From positions 62,001-126,000 of the forward strand of contig CAZTOW010000002.1 of the NCBI GenBank assembly GCA_964615375.1: DNA of 64,000 nt, read 5' to 3'. The notes beneath the pieces are model-generated. The model made no database searches and had not been told where the DNA came from. It was given only the letters and a program-made list of their open reading frames with translations. A program made the translations under genes and the position numbers. How positions within the stretch are numbered: the stretch's first letter is position 1; each line of letters begins with the position of its first letter. Shown in pieces: positions 1-8,576 of this stretch. Source of the DNA: CAZKWG01 sp964615375 (GTDB taxonomy: Bacteria > Myxococcota_A > UBA796 > CAZKWG01).

Positions 1-811
1 AGAGCACCGCCGCCTGCCCGTCCAGGGTCCAGACGTGCAGGTCGTGGACGTCGGCCATGCCGTCGACCTTCAGCAGCACGCCGCGCACGGTGGCCTCGTC
101 GGCGCCCGGGGGGGCGAACTGCAGCAGCACACGCGCCGCGTCCCGCACCAGCCCCACCGAGCCCCACAGCACGAGGCCGGCGATGAACAGGGAGACGATG
201 GGGTCGGCCACGCTCACGCCCCGCCACAGGAAGACGGCGGAGACCATCGCGCCCACGCTGCCCAGCGCGTCCGAGATCATGTGCAGCAGGGCGCCGCGGA
301 TGTTCAGGTTCTCCCGGTCTCCCCGGGCCAGGGCGACGGCGCTCCCCACGTTGATGATCAGGCCCACGGCCCCGGCGACGAAGACCGGCCAGGCGGCGAT
401 GGCCGGGGGCTCGCCGACCAGGCGATCCACCGCCTCGTGGAGGATGAAGCCGCAGGCCACCAGGAGCGCGAGCCCGTTGGTGAAGGCCCCCAGCGTCTCC
501 GCCCGCAGCCAGCCGTAGGAGCGCCCCGGCGAGGCCGCCCGCGCCGCAAGCTGCGAGGCCCCGAGCGCCAGCATCAGCGCGCCCACGTCGCCCACCATGT
601 GCGCGGCGTCCGAGAGCAGGGCCAGCGAGCCCGTGTACAGCCCGAGGGCCAGCTCCACCACCAGGAAGGCCCCGTTCAGCGCCAGCGCCACCCGCAGCGC
701 CCGGCGCGAGCCCTCGCCGCTCCGCGCCCGGTGCGCGTGATCATGACCATGGCCATGGCCATGGTCATGGTCATGTCCGTGGCTGTGCCCGTGGCTGTGA
801 TCGTGCGGCAT
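1..811 (-). CDS. Cation diffusion facilitator (CDF) metal exporter, 3' end cut by window edge
   Basis: This reads as a proton-coupled exporter of zinc or a similar divalent metal in the inner membrane. The start at 811 gives a His/Asp-rich N-terminal tail (residues 3-27, alternating His with Asp, Ser and Gly), as in CzcD/ZitB-type CDFs, where it is thought to bind metal. Hydrophobic segments follow. The two paired metal-site motifs are visible: H71xxxD75 after an Ser-Asp-Ala-Ala run in the second membrane segment and H177xxxD181 in the fifth. A GGAGG-like ribosome site precedes the start. About 270 residues are present; the cytoplasmic C-terminal domain begins but runs off the window. Metal specificity cannot be told from sequence alone. 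Confidence 0.9.
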   Translation of the reverse strand, partial: MPHDHSHGHSHGHDHDHGHGHGHDHAHRARSGEGSRRALRVALALNGAFLVVELALGLYTGSLALLSDAAHMVGDVGALMLALGASQLAARAASPGRSYGWLRAETLGAFTNGLALLVACGFILHEAVDRLVGEPPAIAAWPVFVAGAVGLIINVGSAVALARGDRENLNIRGALLHMISDALGSVGAMVSAVFLWRGVSVADPIVSLFIAGLVLWGSVGLVRDAARVLLQFAPPGADEATVRGVLLKVDGMADVHDLHVWTLDGQAAVL

Positions 812-846
812 CTCGGCTCGGCTCCTCCCCGCTCTCCCTGACGCGC

Positions 847-2514
847 TCACCAGGAGTAGATCACGGCGTCCACGTTGGTCCTGCCATAACCCCAGACCTT
901 CCAGCGGACGACCCCGGCCCCGAGCTCGGACGGCGTGAACTTGATGCGCGTGGCGGCGTACTGGGTGAGGAAGTCGTCGGTGGTGGCGGCGCTCTCGGGG
1001 GCGAAGTCGCCGGCCGTGACGTTGACCGTCAGCTCGGAGTCGCCCTCCTCCCAGGCCAGCGTGCCCACGACCTTGTCCTCCTCCAGCCCGTCGAGGCCCT
1101 GCATCTCGACGACCAGGGTGGCGGTGACCTCGGTGTCGATGGGGACCTCCCCGGGCACCAGATCCGCCCAGAGGATGCCCTTGCCGTCGGCCCCGCGCGC
1201 CTCCAGGTAGGCCGCGGCGGAGAAGGCGGCGGCGTGGTCGGCCTCGCTGGTGGCCTCGACGAGCTCGCCCAGCTCGCAGACGCTCGCCAGATCGCCCGTG
1301 CAGCCGTCCTCGGCCTCCACCCACAGCAGCTGGTGGCCGTCGAAGAAGTCGAAGAGGGCCTGCCCCGTGTAGCCCCAGGGCACCTGCGGCCACTTCGACT
1401 GGGTGTGATAGTAGGGCGCGGGCGAGGGGTGGTCGAGGTCGTGCTCGAACCAGTTGACCCCCTCGGGCGTGTACGTCTCCTCGAGCGCGCTGATGAGCGA
1501 GCGCGGCTGCCCCGGGCTGTTGAGCGTGTCCTGGGTGTTCCAGGTCACGGCGATGGGCACGCGGTAGCCCAGGTCGCTGATGATCGTCTCAGCAGACGCG
1601 GCGGCGAAGCGGTCGTAGGCCTCGGTCGGCTCGCCCGCGTCGTCGAAGGGCGCGCCGCCGAAGACGTCCCTCGGGGCCTCGGGCGAGGTCTCGTAGTAGA
1701 GGAACATCGAGCTGGGCGCGGAGTCGCTCACGATCCCGGAGAAGCCGCCGTAGCGGTTCGTGACGTGGATGGCGGCGCCCCCGCCGGCCGAGGTGCCCCA
1801 GGCGTAGCGCTCGCCCGAGGCCGGGTAGCCCGCGTCACCGGCGAGCACGAAGTCCAGCATGCGCTCCACGTTGACGTAGCCCCAGCGCTCGCCCGGCTCG
1901 ACCGGGTCTTCGTCGCCCAGCCCGGTCCAGTAGTCGCACCAGTCGTTGCGCGGGATGAGGATGGCCCAGCCCCGGCGAATCGCGGCCACCACCGGGAGGA
2001 ACTCGTTCTCGATGGTCTTCTCGGCGTGCTCCAGCACCTTCTCCTCGCTGCAGCCGCCGATCTCCGTCTCCTCCTCCGCCGCCAGCGTGCCCCCGTGGAA
2101 CCAGACCAGGATGGGCCCCGTCGCGTCGTCGGTGTCCGCCGGGCGGATCATGTAGAAGGTCGGATCCAGGTCGTCGAAGGGCGAGTCGAACCACGCCTCC
2201 GAGTCCGGGTTCAGGGTCCAGGTCAGGACCTCGTAGCCCTCGTCGGCGAAGCGATCCGCGTCCAGGTCGGCGATGATGTACTCGCCGTCCCCGGGCTCCC
2301 AGGTGTCGCTGGTGTCGCCCGTGTGCGTGTCCCCGCTGTGCCCGCTCTCGCCGGTGTGGGTGTCGCCCGTGTGGCCCGTGTCGGTGTCGGCCGTGTGCCC
2401 GGTGTGTTGCGCGTCGGTCTCGCCCGTGTCGTCGGGACGGGAGTCGGAGTGGTCCGGCGGCGTGGACTCGCTGGGCTTGTCGGTGCAGGCGAGGAGCAGG
2501 AGGGGGAGGAGCAT
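847..2514 (-). CDS. Secreted lipoprotein with alpha/beta-hydrolase (esterase-like) domain
   Basis: A 555-residue surface lipoprotein. A short hydrophobic start ends in a lipobox with Cys10. Residues 11-75 are a low-complexity linker rich in His-Thr-Gly-Asp-Thr units. The catalytic domain follows: an oxyanion-hole HGG at 140-142 and a nucleophile elbow Gly-Thr-Ser-Ala-Gly-Gly with Ser242, as in carboxylesterases. The last ~120 residues look like a beta-rich accessory domain. The substrate is unknown. It lies just upstream, in the direction of transcription, of the metal exporter, with a 35-base gap. The linker style recurs in the proteins at 20.3, 47.3 and 59.8 kb, so it is probably a lineage habit. 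Confidence 0.75.
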   Translation of the reverse strand: MLLPLLLLACTDKPSESTPPDHSDSRPDDTGETDAQHTGHTADTDTGHTGDTHTGESGHSGDTHTGDTSDTWEPGDGEYIIADLDADRFADEGYEVLTWTLNPDSEAWFDSPFDDLDPTFYMIRPADTDDATGPILVWFHGGTLAAEEETEIGGCSEEKVLEHAEKTIENEFLPVVAAIRRGWAILIPRNDWCDYWTGLGDEDPVEPGERWGYVNVERMLDFVLAGDAGYPASGERYAWGTSAGGGAAIHVTNRYGGFSGIVSDSAPSSMFLYYETSPEAPRDVFGGAPFDDAGEPTEAYDRFAAASAETIISDLGYRVPIAVTWNTQDTLNSPGQPRSLISALEETYTPEGVNWFEHDLDHPSPAPYYHTQSKWPQVPWGYTGQALFDFFDGHQLLWVEAEDGCTGDLASVCELGELVEATSEADHAAAFSAAAYLEARGADGKGILWADLVPGEVPIDTEVTATLVVEMQGLDGLEEDKVVGTLAWEEGDSELTVNVTAGDFAPESAATTDDFLTQYAATRIKFTPSELGAGVVRWKVWGYGRTNVDAVIYSW

Positions 2515-2620
2515 GGGCTTAGGGTAGCTTGACGGCGTGGGGTTCGCCTACCTCCGCGCGCCCCGAGCGCGATGCCCAGCGGACAGTGGCGTGATATACT
2601 GGCCTTCGAGGAGCTCACAC

Positions 2621-3286
2621 ATGCGCGCCGCGAAACTCTCGAGCACCTGGGTGGACGCGGAAATTGAGTACCCGAGCAGCGATGGACAGCCCATGGCCGA
2701 GAACACCTTGCAGTTCGAGTGGATCGTCACGATCAAGGAGAACCTGGACGCGGCGATCCCGGACTTCGTGGCCGGGGATCTGCTCTGGTATCCCATAGAG
2801 GGCGACCCTACGACGCGCCAGGCCCCTGACGCCATGGTCGCCCTCGGCCGCCCCAAGGGTCACCGCAGCTCCTACCGCCAGTGGCGGGAGGGCGGGGTGG
2901 CCCCGCAGGTGGTCTTCGAGGTGCTGTCCCCGGGGAACACGCTCCCCGAGATGGAGCGCAAGCGGCGCTTCTACGAGCGTTTTGGGGTCCAGGAGTACTA
3001 CATCTACGACCCGGATGATCGCGTGCTCCAGGGCTACCTGCGCCAGGGCGAACGCCTGGTGGAGCTGACCCAGCTCGACGGTCACGTGAGCCCGCTCCTG
3101 GGAGTCCGCTTCCAGCTCGGCGAGGAGCTGGAGATCTACCGTCCGGACGGCGGGCGCTTCCTCAGCTTCGCCGAGCTGATGGCAAAGGCCGATGCCGCTC
3201 AGGCCCGCGCCGACGCCGCCCAGGCCCGCGCCGAGGCCCTGGCAGCGAAGCTGCGGGAGCTGGGGATCGATCCCGACAAGGTGTAG
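2621..3286 (+). CDS. Uma2 family (DUF820) PD-(D/E)XK putative endonuclease
   Basis: A 221-residue protein matching the Uma2 family, common in cyanobacteria and myxobacteria and predicted to have a restriction-endonuclease fold. Family marks are the segment Pro-Asp-Ala-Met-Val-Ala near residue 70, the core Val-Val-Phe-Glu-Val-Leu-Ser-Pro, and the Lys-Arg-Arg-Phe-Tyr...Glu-Tyr-Tyr-Ile-Tyr-Asp-Pro stretch. The last ~35 residues are an Ala/Gln/Arg-rich helix with repeated units, also usual in the family. I chose the ATG at 2621 over one 84 bases upstream because a GAGG site lies just before it and a TATACT box (2595-2600) lies inside the longer version. The biological role of Uma2 proteins is not established. 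Confidence 0.8.
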   Translation: MRAAKLSSTWVDAEIEYPSSDGQPMAENTLQFEWIVTIKENLDAAIPDFVAGDLLWYPIEGDPTTRQAPDAMVALGRPKGHRSSYRQWREGGVAPQVVFEVLSPGNTLPEMERKRRFYERFGVQEYYIYDPDDRVLQGYLRQGERLVELTQLDGHVSPLLGVRFQLGEELEIYRPDGGRFLSFAELMAKADAAQARADAAQARAEALAAKLRELGIDPDKV

Positions 3287-3292
3287 GGTCCC

Positions 3293-3913
3293 TCAGCTCC
3301 CGCGCACCCGGCCCACCATCTGCACCGTCCGCCGCGAGCCCCGGCTCTCATTCCGGCGCGCCGAGTGCCACAGGTGGCCGTTCATGAGGATCACGCTCCC
3401 CGCCGCCCCGGTGAGCACACGCTCCTGGGGGTGGCGGGCGAGCGGCTGGCTGAGGGACTTCGAGATCGGAGTGTAGAGCCGGTGTGATCCGGGCACGACC
3501 CGCGTGGCGCCGTTCTCCACTGTGAATGGATCGAGCATCCACAGCGCGGTGAACACGAAGGGCCCCGCTCCTGGCGCCCGCGGCCCCCAGTCGGCGTGGA
3601 GGCCCTGCTGCCCGAAGCCGGGGAGCGGGTCGCGCCCGTGGGCGCCGAAGACGAGGTCCCGGGTGCCGAGCACGCGCCAGGCGGTCTCCAGCAGCGCGGG
3701 GTGAGTCTCCAGCGCGATCCACGCGGCGCGCTCCGGGGTCGCGTCGGTGATCTCCACGTGGACGGTGCCGCCTTGCTGGGTGGACGCGGAGGCGAAAGCC
3801 TGGTGAAGCCGCGCGATCCAGGCCGGATCCAGGGCGGCGGGGACGATGATGTAGCCCTCGGCGTCGAGGGCGCGGAGCTGTTCGGGGGTCATGGAGACAC
3901 CGTAGAGCCTCAC
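3293..3913 (-). CDS. PhyH-type Fe(II)/2-oxoglutarate dioxygenase
   Basis: A 206-residue member of the phytanoyl-CoA dioxygenase family, which hydroxylates small molecules using Fe(II), O2 and 2-oxoglutarate. The iron-binding HxD is His106-Ala-Asp108, and the distal His is most likely His183 in the Leu-Trp-His-Ser-Ala-Arg-Arg-Asn segment. A Pro-Gly-Ser-His stretch typical of the fold lies at 141-144. The start is uncertain: GTG at 3913 or ATG at 3892 (seven codons later). Neither has a clear ribosome site, and a palindrome overlaps the GTG. It follows the formate dehydrogenase operon by 22 bases on the same strand and may be read from it. The substrate is unknown. The 3' end faces the Uma2 gene with a 6-base gap. 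Confidence 0.8.
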   Translation of the reverse strand: MRLYGVSMTPEQLRALDAEGYIIVPAALDPAWIARLHQAFASASTQQGGTVHVEITDATPERAAWIALETHPALLETAWRVLGTRDLVFGAHGRDPLPGFGQQGLHADWGPRAPGAGPFVFTALWMLDPFTVENGATRVVPGSHRLYTPISKSLSQPLARHPQERVLTGAAGSVILMNGHLWHSARRNESRGSRRTVQMVGRVRGS

Positions 3914-3924
3914 GTTACGTGAGG
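3908..3924. promoter_or_regulatory. Perfect 8+1+8 palindrome at the start of the PhyH gene
   Basis: Two 8-base arms, CCTCACGT and ACGTGAGG, flank a single central T. The site lies between the last formate dehydrogenase gene and the PhyH-type gene and overlaps the latter's possible GTG start. It could be an operator for a dimeric regulator or an RNA hairpin limiting readthrough. There is no U tract, so a classical terminator is unlikely. Confidence 0.4.
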
Positions 3925-3935
3925 ATCAAACGAAA

Positions 3936-4760
3936 TCACCCCCCCTGCACATACCCCCAGCCAAACCTGCCCTTCACGCACAGGTTCCCCGCCGTCACCG
4001 CCGAGTCCGCCGGCGACATCACCCGCACGATGCGGTTGTCCTGGGTGGTGAGCTCCAGCACGCAGCCTACGCCGCAGTAGGGGCAGACGGTCTGGGTGGT
4101 CTTCTGGCGCTCGGGCGCCCAGGCGCCGGCCTCGCGCAGGTCGTGCTCGCTCTTGAACATCAGCGCGCCGGTGGGGCAGACGTTGATGCAGTTGCCGCAG
4201 TAGACGCAGGCCGAGTCGGGCAGGGGCGCGTCGTACTCGGTGGAGACGTGGACGTCGAAGCCGCGCCCGGCCATGGCGATGGCGAACGTGTTCTGCGCGT
4301 CCTCGCCGCAGGCCTCCACGCACTTGAAGCAGGTGATGCAGCGGCTGTAGTCGCGCACGTACAGCGCGTTGTCCACCTTGACCGGATCCTCGTGGCGGCG
4401 CGCGTCGGGGAAGCGCCCGGGGTCACCGCCGGCCTCGGCGAGCTGGGCCTCCAGCGAGGGCGCGGCGCTGGTGTTCACGCTGCTGGCCAGGAGCTCCAGC
4501 ACGACCTTGCGGCTGAGGCGGACCCGCTCGCTGTCGGTGTGGATGACCATGCCCGCCTCGGCCCGGCGCGAGCAGGAGGGGACGAGGGTGCGGGCGCCCT
4601 CCAGCTCGACCACGCAGACCCGGCAGACGTTGACGGGGCTCAGGTTGGGCGCCCAGCACTGGGTGGGGATGTCAACGCCGAGCGCGGTGGCGGCGTCCAG
4701 CACGGTGGCGCCGTCGTCTACGGTGACGGCGCGGCCGTCGATGGTCAGCGTGACGCTCAT
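3936..4760 (-). CDS. Formate dehydrogenase Fe-S fragment: N-terminal part of the alpha subunit as a separate protein
   Basis: A 274-residue protein that corresponds to the N-terminus of NAD-dependent formate dehydrogenase alpha subunits. In order: a NuoG-like [2Fe-2S] domain (Cys35, 46, 49, 63), two ferredoxin [4Fe-4S] motifs (Cys141/144/147/151 and Cys185/188/191/195), and the first piece of the molybdopterin domain with its [4Fe-4S] cysteines (226, 229, 233, 261). It stops right after the Cys-Val-Lys-Gly-Arg-Phe-Gly-Trp segment, exactly where the usual protein continues into Arg-Leu-Thr-His-Pro. That continuation is the start of the gene at 8495. Its ATG overlaps the stop of the diaphorase gene (ATGA). 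It should carry electrons from the molybdenum or tungsten site to the FMN subunit. Confidence 0.9.
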   Translation of the reverse strand: MSVTLTIDGRAVTVDDGATVLDAATALGVDIPTQCWAPNLSPVNVCRVCVVELEGARTLVPSCSRRAEAGMVIHTDSERVRLSRKVVLELLASSVNTSAAPSLEAQLAEAGGDPGRFPDARRHEDPVKVDNALYVRDYSRCITCFKCVEACGEDAQNTFAIAMAGRGFDVHVSTEYDAPLPDSACVYCGNCINVCPTGALMFKSEHDLREAGAWAPERQKTTQTVCPYCGVGCVLELTTQDNRIVRVMSPADSAVTAGNLCVKGRFGWGYVQGG

Positions 4761-6595
4761 GCCCGCTCCCCCTCCGTCCCCTGGAGATCAGCGCCCCACA
4801 GCTCTGGCCCCCACAGCTCAGGGAAGCGCGCCAGGGCCGACTCCACCGCGCTGGACGCGGTCTGCCCCAGCCCGCAGATGCTGGCGTCGCGCATGCACTG
4901 GCCGAGCTCGCGCAGCAGGGCGCGCTCGGTGTCCGCGCCGCCGTGCGGTCGCCCTCGCGCGAGGCGGCCCAGCAGCTCGCCCTGGCGCACGGTGCCCACC
5001 CGACAGGGCGTACACTGGCCGCAGCTCTCGTCCTCGAAGAAGTCCGAGAGACGCTGGAGGATCGGCATCAGCTCCGTCCCCCGCTCCAGCACCACCACCA
5101 CGCCCGAGCCCAGCGTGGCGCCCACCCGCCGGGTGTCCTCGAAGCTGAGCGGCAGGTCCAGCTCGTGGGGGCCCAGGAAGGTGCCCGCCGCCCCGCCCAG
5201 GAGCACGGCCTGGACGCGGTCGAGGCGCCCGCCGGCCAGGGTGATGAGCTCGCTGAGCTTCACCCCGAAGGGGACCTCGTAGACGCCAGGGCGGGCGAGG
5301 TGGCCAGACAGGCAGAAGAGGCGCGGCCCGCTGGAGCCCGCCGTGCCGATGGCGGCGAAGGCGGCGCCCCCAGACAGCACGATGTCGGGGACGTTGGCCA
5401 GGGTCTCCACGTTGTTGACCAGGGTGGGCTTGCCGAACAGGCCCACCTCCACCGGGAAGGGCGGCTTGGAGCGCGGCTCGCCCCGCTCGCCCTCGATGCT
5501 GGCGAAGAGGGCGGTCTCCTCGCCGCAGATGTAGGCGCCGGCCCCGCGGCGGATCTCCAGCTCCATGGGGCGGCCGGGGCCGAGGGCGTCGGGGCCCAGG
5601 AGCCCGGCCTCGCGGGAGGCGGCGATGGCGTGGGCGAGGCGGGCGGCGGCCAGCGGGTATTCGCCGCGGAGGTAGATGATCCCGCGGGGAGCGCCGACGG
5701 CGAAGCCGGCGATGATCATCGCCTCCACCAGCCGGAAGGGGTCGCCCTCCATCAGCACGCGATCCTTGAAGGTGCCGGGCTCGCTCTCGTCGGCGTTGCA
5801 GACCAGCCAGTGCGGCCAGGCGGGCTGGCCGGCGACCGCGGCCCACTTGCGCCCGGTGGGGAAGGCGGCGCCGCCGCGACCCATGAGCCGGGAGGTGGTG
5901 AGCTCCTCGATCACGCGCTGCGGACCCATCTCCAACGCCCGGGAGAGCGCCTCGAAGCCGCCAGACGCGCGGTATGCATCCAGGCTCATGGGATCGACCG
6001 CGCCCACCCGCCGCAGCAGCCGCAGGCCCGCGCGATCCTGGTGGAGGGTGGCCTCCGCCTGTGTGGGGGGAGCCTGTCCCTCCAGCACCCAGCCGAGCTC
6101 GCTCGCGTCGGCGTGGCCCCAACTCGCGGTCAGGGGAGACTCCCCGGCCTCGGTGAGCATCGCCGCGGGGGCCTGCTCGCAGAGGCCCAGGCAGGGGCTC
6201 CGGGTCCAGGTGGCGCCCGCGCGCTCGGTGCCCTCGGGCCCGAAGCCGGCCTCCATGCTGGAGATCAGCGCCTCGGACCCGGCGGCCTGGCAGGCGATGT
6301 CCTCGCAGACGTGCAGCACGCGGGGGGCGCGCTCCCGCATCGAGAACAGGTGGTAGAAGCTGGCGACCCCGTAGCCCTCGGCCGGGGGGACGCCCAGGCG
6401 CCGGCAGGCCTCCCCCAGCCCGCCCGGCGAGATCCAGCCGACCCGGGCCTGGAGCGCGTGCAGGACGGGGAGCAGCAGGTGGCGGCACGCCTTCGTGGCG
6501 GCCAGGCCCTCGGGGACCGGGCGCGCGCCGAGCACGCTGGCCACGGCGGAGACCTCAGCGGGCGTGGGCGGGTTCTGGATCGGCTTGAGGTCCAC
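4757..6595 (-). CDS. Formate dehydrogenase diaphorase subunit, NuoE-NuoF fusion
   Basis: A 612-residue fusion of the two electron-output subunits (FdsG + FdsB, NuoE + NuoF type). Residues ~1-170 are the thioredoxin-like [2Fe-2S] domain with Cys97, Cys102, Cys135 and Cys139. The rest is the FMN/NAD(H) module: Gly-Arg-Gly-Gly-Ala-Ala-Phe-Pro-Thr-Gly at 239-248, the Gly-Ala-Gly-Ala-Tyr-Ile-Cys-Gly-Glu-Glu signature at 351-360, and [4Fe-4S] Cys525/528/531 plus Cys574. It should reduce NAD+ with electrons from formate. Its start overlaps the end of fdhA by 41 bases and its stop overlaps the next ATG by 4, so the three genes are tightly coupled. Confidence 0.93.
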   Translation of the reverse strand: MDLKPIQNPPTPAEVSAVASVLGARPVPEGLAATKACRHLLLPVLHALQARVGWISPGGLGEACRRLGVPPAEGYGVASFYHLFSMRERAPRVLHVCEDIACQAAGSEALISSMEAGFGPEGTERAGATWTRSPCLGLCEQAPAAMLTEAGESPLTASWGHADASELGWVLEGQAPPTQAEATLHQDRAGLRLLRRVGAVDPMSLDAYRASGGFEALSRALEMGPQRVIEELTTSRLMGRGGAAFPTGRKWAAVAGQPAWPHWLVCNADESEPGTFKDRVLMEGDPFRLVEAMIIAGFAVGAPRGIIYLRGEYPLAAARLAHAIAASREAGLLGPDALGPGRPMELEIRRGAGAYICGEETALFASIEGERGEPRSKPPFPVEVGLFGKPTLVNNVETLANVPDIVLSGGAAFAAIGTAGSSGPRLFCLSGHLARPGVYEVPFGVKLSELITLAGGRLDRVQAVLLGGAAGTFLGPHELDLPLSFEDTRRVGATLGSGVVVVLERGTELMPILQRLSDFFEDESCGQCTPCRVGTVRQGELLGRLARGRPHGGADTERALLRELGQCMRDASICGLGQTASSAVESALARFPELWGPELWGADLQGTEGERA

Positions 6596-8495
6596 GGACT
6601 TCCTGGCTGACGCGCTCTACCCGTATCGCGGTCGCCTTGAATTCGGCGGTGCCGGAGCGGGGATCGGTGGCGTCGATGGTGAGCACGTTGGTGTCGACGT
6701 CGGCGGCGTCGTGGAAGGTCATGAAGGCCAGGCCAGGCCGCAGCCCCCGATCCAGGCGGACGGGGGCCAGCAGCGCGCCCCGGCGGCTGACCACGCGGGC
6801 CAGCTCTCCCTCGCGCAGCCCGAGCGCGGCGGCGTCCTCCGGGCAGAGGTCCACGCTCTCCCGCCGGTACAGCGGCGAGCGCATCGGCCCCGTCTGGACG
6901 CCGGTGTTGTAGGCGTCCAGGCGGCGGCCGGTGGTGAGGCGGATGGGGAACTCGTCCGAGAGCGCGTCCACCGGAGGATCGGGGTTCACGCAGGAAAACG
7001 GCGCGCGGGGCCCCTCCACCGGGCGGCGCCACAGCCGGGTGTGGAGCAGGCGGGTGCCGGGGTGATCCTCGTCGGGGCAGGGCCACTGGATGCCGCCCAG
7101 GGCCTCCAGCCGGTCGTAGCGCATGCCGCGGTGCATGGGCGAGAGCTGGCGCAGCTCGTCCCAGAGCTCCTGGGGGGTGGGGTGGCCGAGGTCGCGGCCC
7201 AGGCGGCGGGCCAGCTCGGCGAGGATCCAGACGTCGTCGCGGGCCTCGCCGGGCGGGTCCAGGGCCTTGCGGACGCGCTGCACACGGCGCTCGGAGTTGG
7301 TGACGGTGCCCTCGGTCTCGCACCAGGCGCTGCTGGCGGGCAGCACGACATGAGCGAGCTCGGCCGTGCGCGTGAGGAAGAGGTCCTGGACGATCAGGGT
7401 GTCCAGGCCGGTCAGCAGCGCGCGGGTCTGGCCGCCGTCGGCCTCGCTCTGGGCGGGGTTCTCGCCGATGCACAGCAGCGCGGTCAGCTCGCCCTGCTTC
7501 ATCGCGTGGAACATCTCGGTCAGGTGCCAGCCCTTCTTCGGCGGGATGGGAGAGCCCCAGGCGGCCTCGAAGCGGGCGCGGACGGCGTGGTCCTCGACGT
7601 CCTGGAAGCCGGTCAGCTTGTGAGGGAGGGCGCCCATGTCCCCGCCGCCCTGCACGTTGTTCTGGCCGCGCAGCGGGTTCAGGCCCGAGCCGTCGCGGCC
7701 GACGTGCCCGCACAACAACCCCAGGTTGATGAGGGCGAGGACGTTGTCGACGGCGTTGTGGTGCTCGGTGATGCCCAGCGTCCAGCAGAGCTGCGCCCGC
7801 TTCGCCCCCCCGTAGGCGTGGGCCAGGCGCCGGATGAGCTCGGCGGGCACCCCCGTGGCCGCCTCGCCCCGCTCGAGCGTCCAGGGCTCGACGTGCTCGC
7901 GGAAGGCCTCGAAGCCCTCGGTCGCCTCGGAGATGAACTCCGGGTCGTGCAGACCCGCCGCCAGGATCTCCCGGGCCACCGTGAGCGCCAGCTCGATGTC
8001 CGTCCCCACGCGCAGTGGCAGGTGCGCGTCCGCCCAGCGCGCCGTGTCCGTGCGGCGCGGATCCACCACGAAGAGCTTCGCCCCCGCGTGCAGCCCCTTC
8101 AAGACGTGGTGGAAGAAGATGGGGTGCGCCTCGCGCGCGTTGCTGCCCCACAGGACGATACAGTCCGTGGCCTCTACGTCCGCATACGAGCCCGTCCCGC
8201 CGCCCGCACCGAAGACCGTCGCCAGACCGACGACGCTAGGCGCGTGTCAAGTCCGGTTGCAGGAGTCGATGTTGTTCGACCCCACCGCCGTGCGGATGAA
8301 CTTCATCGCCATGTAGTTGACCTCGTTCGTCGCCTTCGAGCAGCTGAAGACGCCAAACGAGCTGGGCCCGTGCGCGTCCACCGAGCGGCGGATGCCGGCG
8401 GCGGCGACGTCGAGGGCCTCGTCCCAGCTCGCGCGGCGGAGCTGGCCGCCGTCGCGGACGAGGGGGTGGGTCAGGCGTGCGGGGGGCGTGCGCAT
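6555..8495 (-). CDS. fdhA: Formate dehydrogenase catalytic subunit, selenoprotein with in-frame UGA (Sec83), lacking the Fe-S N-terminus
   Basis: This gene reads straight through a TGA at 8247-8249. The frame before it (start 8495, with GGAGG six bases upstream) ends in Ser-Cys-Asn-Arg-Thr, and the same frame after it continues His-Ala-Pro-Ser-Val-Val, which is the active-site segment of formate dehydrogenases. UGA therefore falls on the Sec/Cys that binds molybdenum or tungsten. The 48 codons between the TGA and the next TTG are open and family-like. Later signatures include Gly-Gln-Asn-Asn-Val-Gln-Gly-Gly-Gly-Asp-Met-Gly and a typical molydopterin-binding C-terminus. Total 646 residues. The protein begins at the Arg-Leu-Thr-His-Pro point of normal alpha subunits; the missing N-terminus is the separate gene at 3936-4760. 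It oxidises formate to CO2. A naive ORF caller would split it in two. Confidence 0.93.
8217..8249 (-). promoter_or_regulatory. Bacterial SECIS element in fdhA mRNA
   Basis: Eighteen bases after the UGA (8247-8249) comes the pentaloop GGUCU (8228-8224). It is closed by a seven-pair stem, CGUCGUC (8235-8229) with GGCGACG (8223-8217), containing one G-U pair. From memory, the E. coli fdhF SECIS has the same GGUCU loop at the same 18-base distance. SelB with charged Sec-tRNA should bind here and decode UGA as selenocysteine. The element lies inside coding sequence, as is normal in bacteria. Confidence 0.88.
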
Positions 8496-8512
8496 GAGGG
8501 ACCTCCGAGGGG

Positions 8513-8518
8513 AATATA
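8513..8518 (-). promoter_or_regulatory. Possible -10 box of the formate dehydrogenase operon
   Basis: TATATT stands out in GC-rich DNA 17 bases upstream of the fdhA ribosome-site/start region. No convincing -35 hexamer is seen at the right distance. The 81-base gap to the divergent ATPase gene must hold both promoters. Confidence 0.3.
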
Positions 8519-8576
8519 CTACGCTGGAGGGGGGGATGGCCGGGTCGCGCAGGCGTCGGTGAGATAGAGGGAGCCC

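Noticed and set aside
4943..6610. Long plus-strand open frames opposite the formate dehydrogenase operon
   Set aside because: They are antisense shadows of high-GC genes: Gly/Ala/Arg/His-rich, without domains or ribosome sites. The same holds for long antisense frames opposite 13.7-16.6, 16.9-19.7, 43.3-44.6, 57.3-58.8 and 61.0-63.9 kb.
8247..8249. Stop codon splitting the formate dehydrogenase gene (pseudogene or sequencing error)
   Set aside because: The codon sits on the active-site Sec/Cys position, both sides are in frame, and a SECIS hairpin follows at the right distance.
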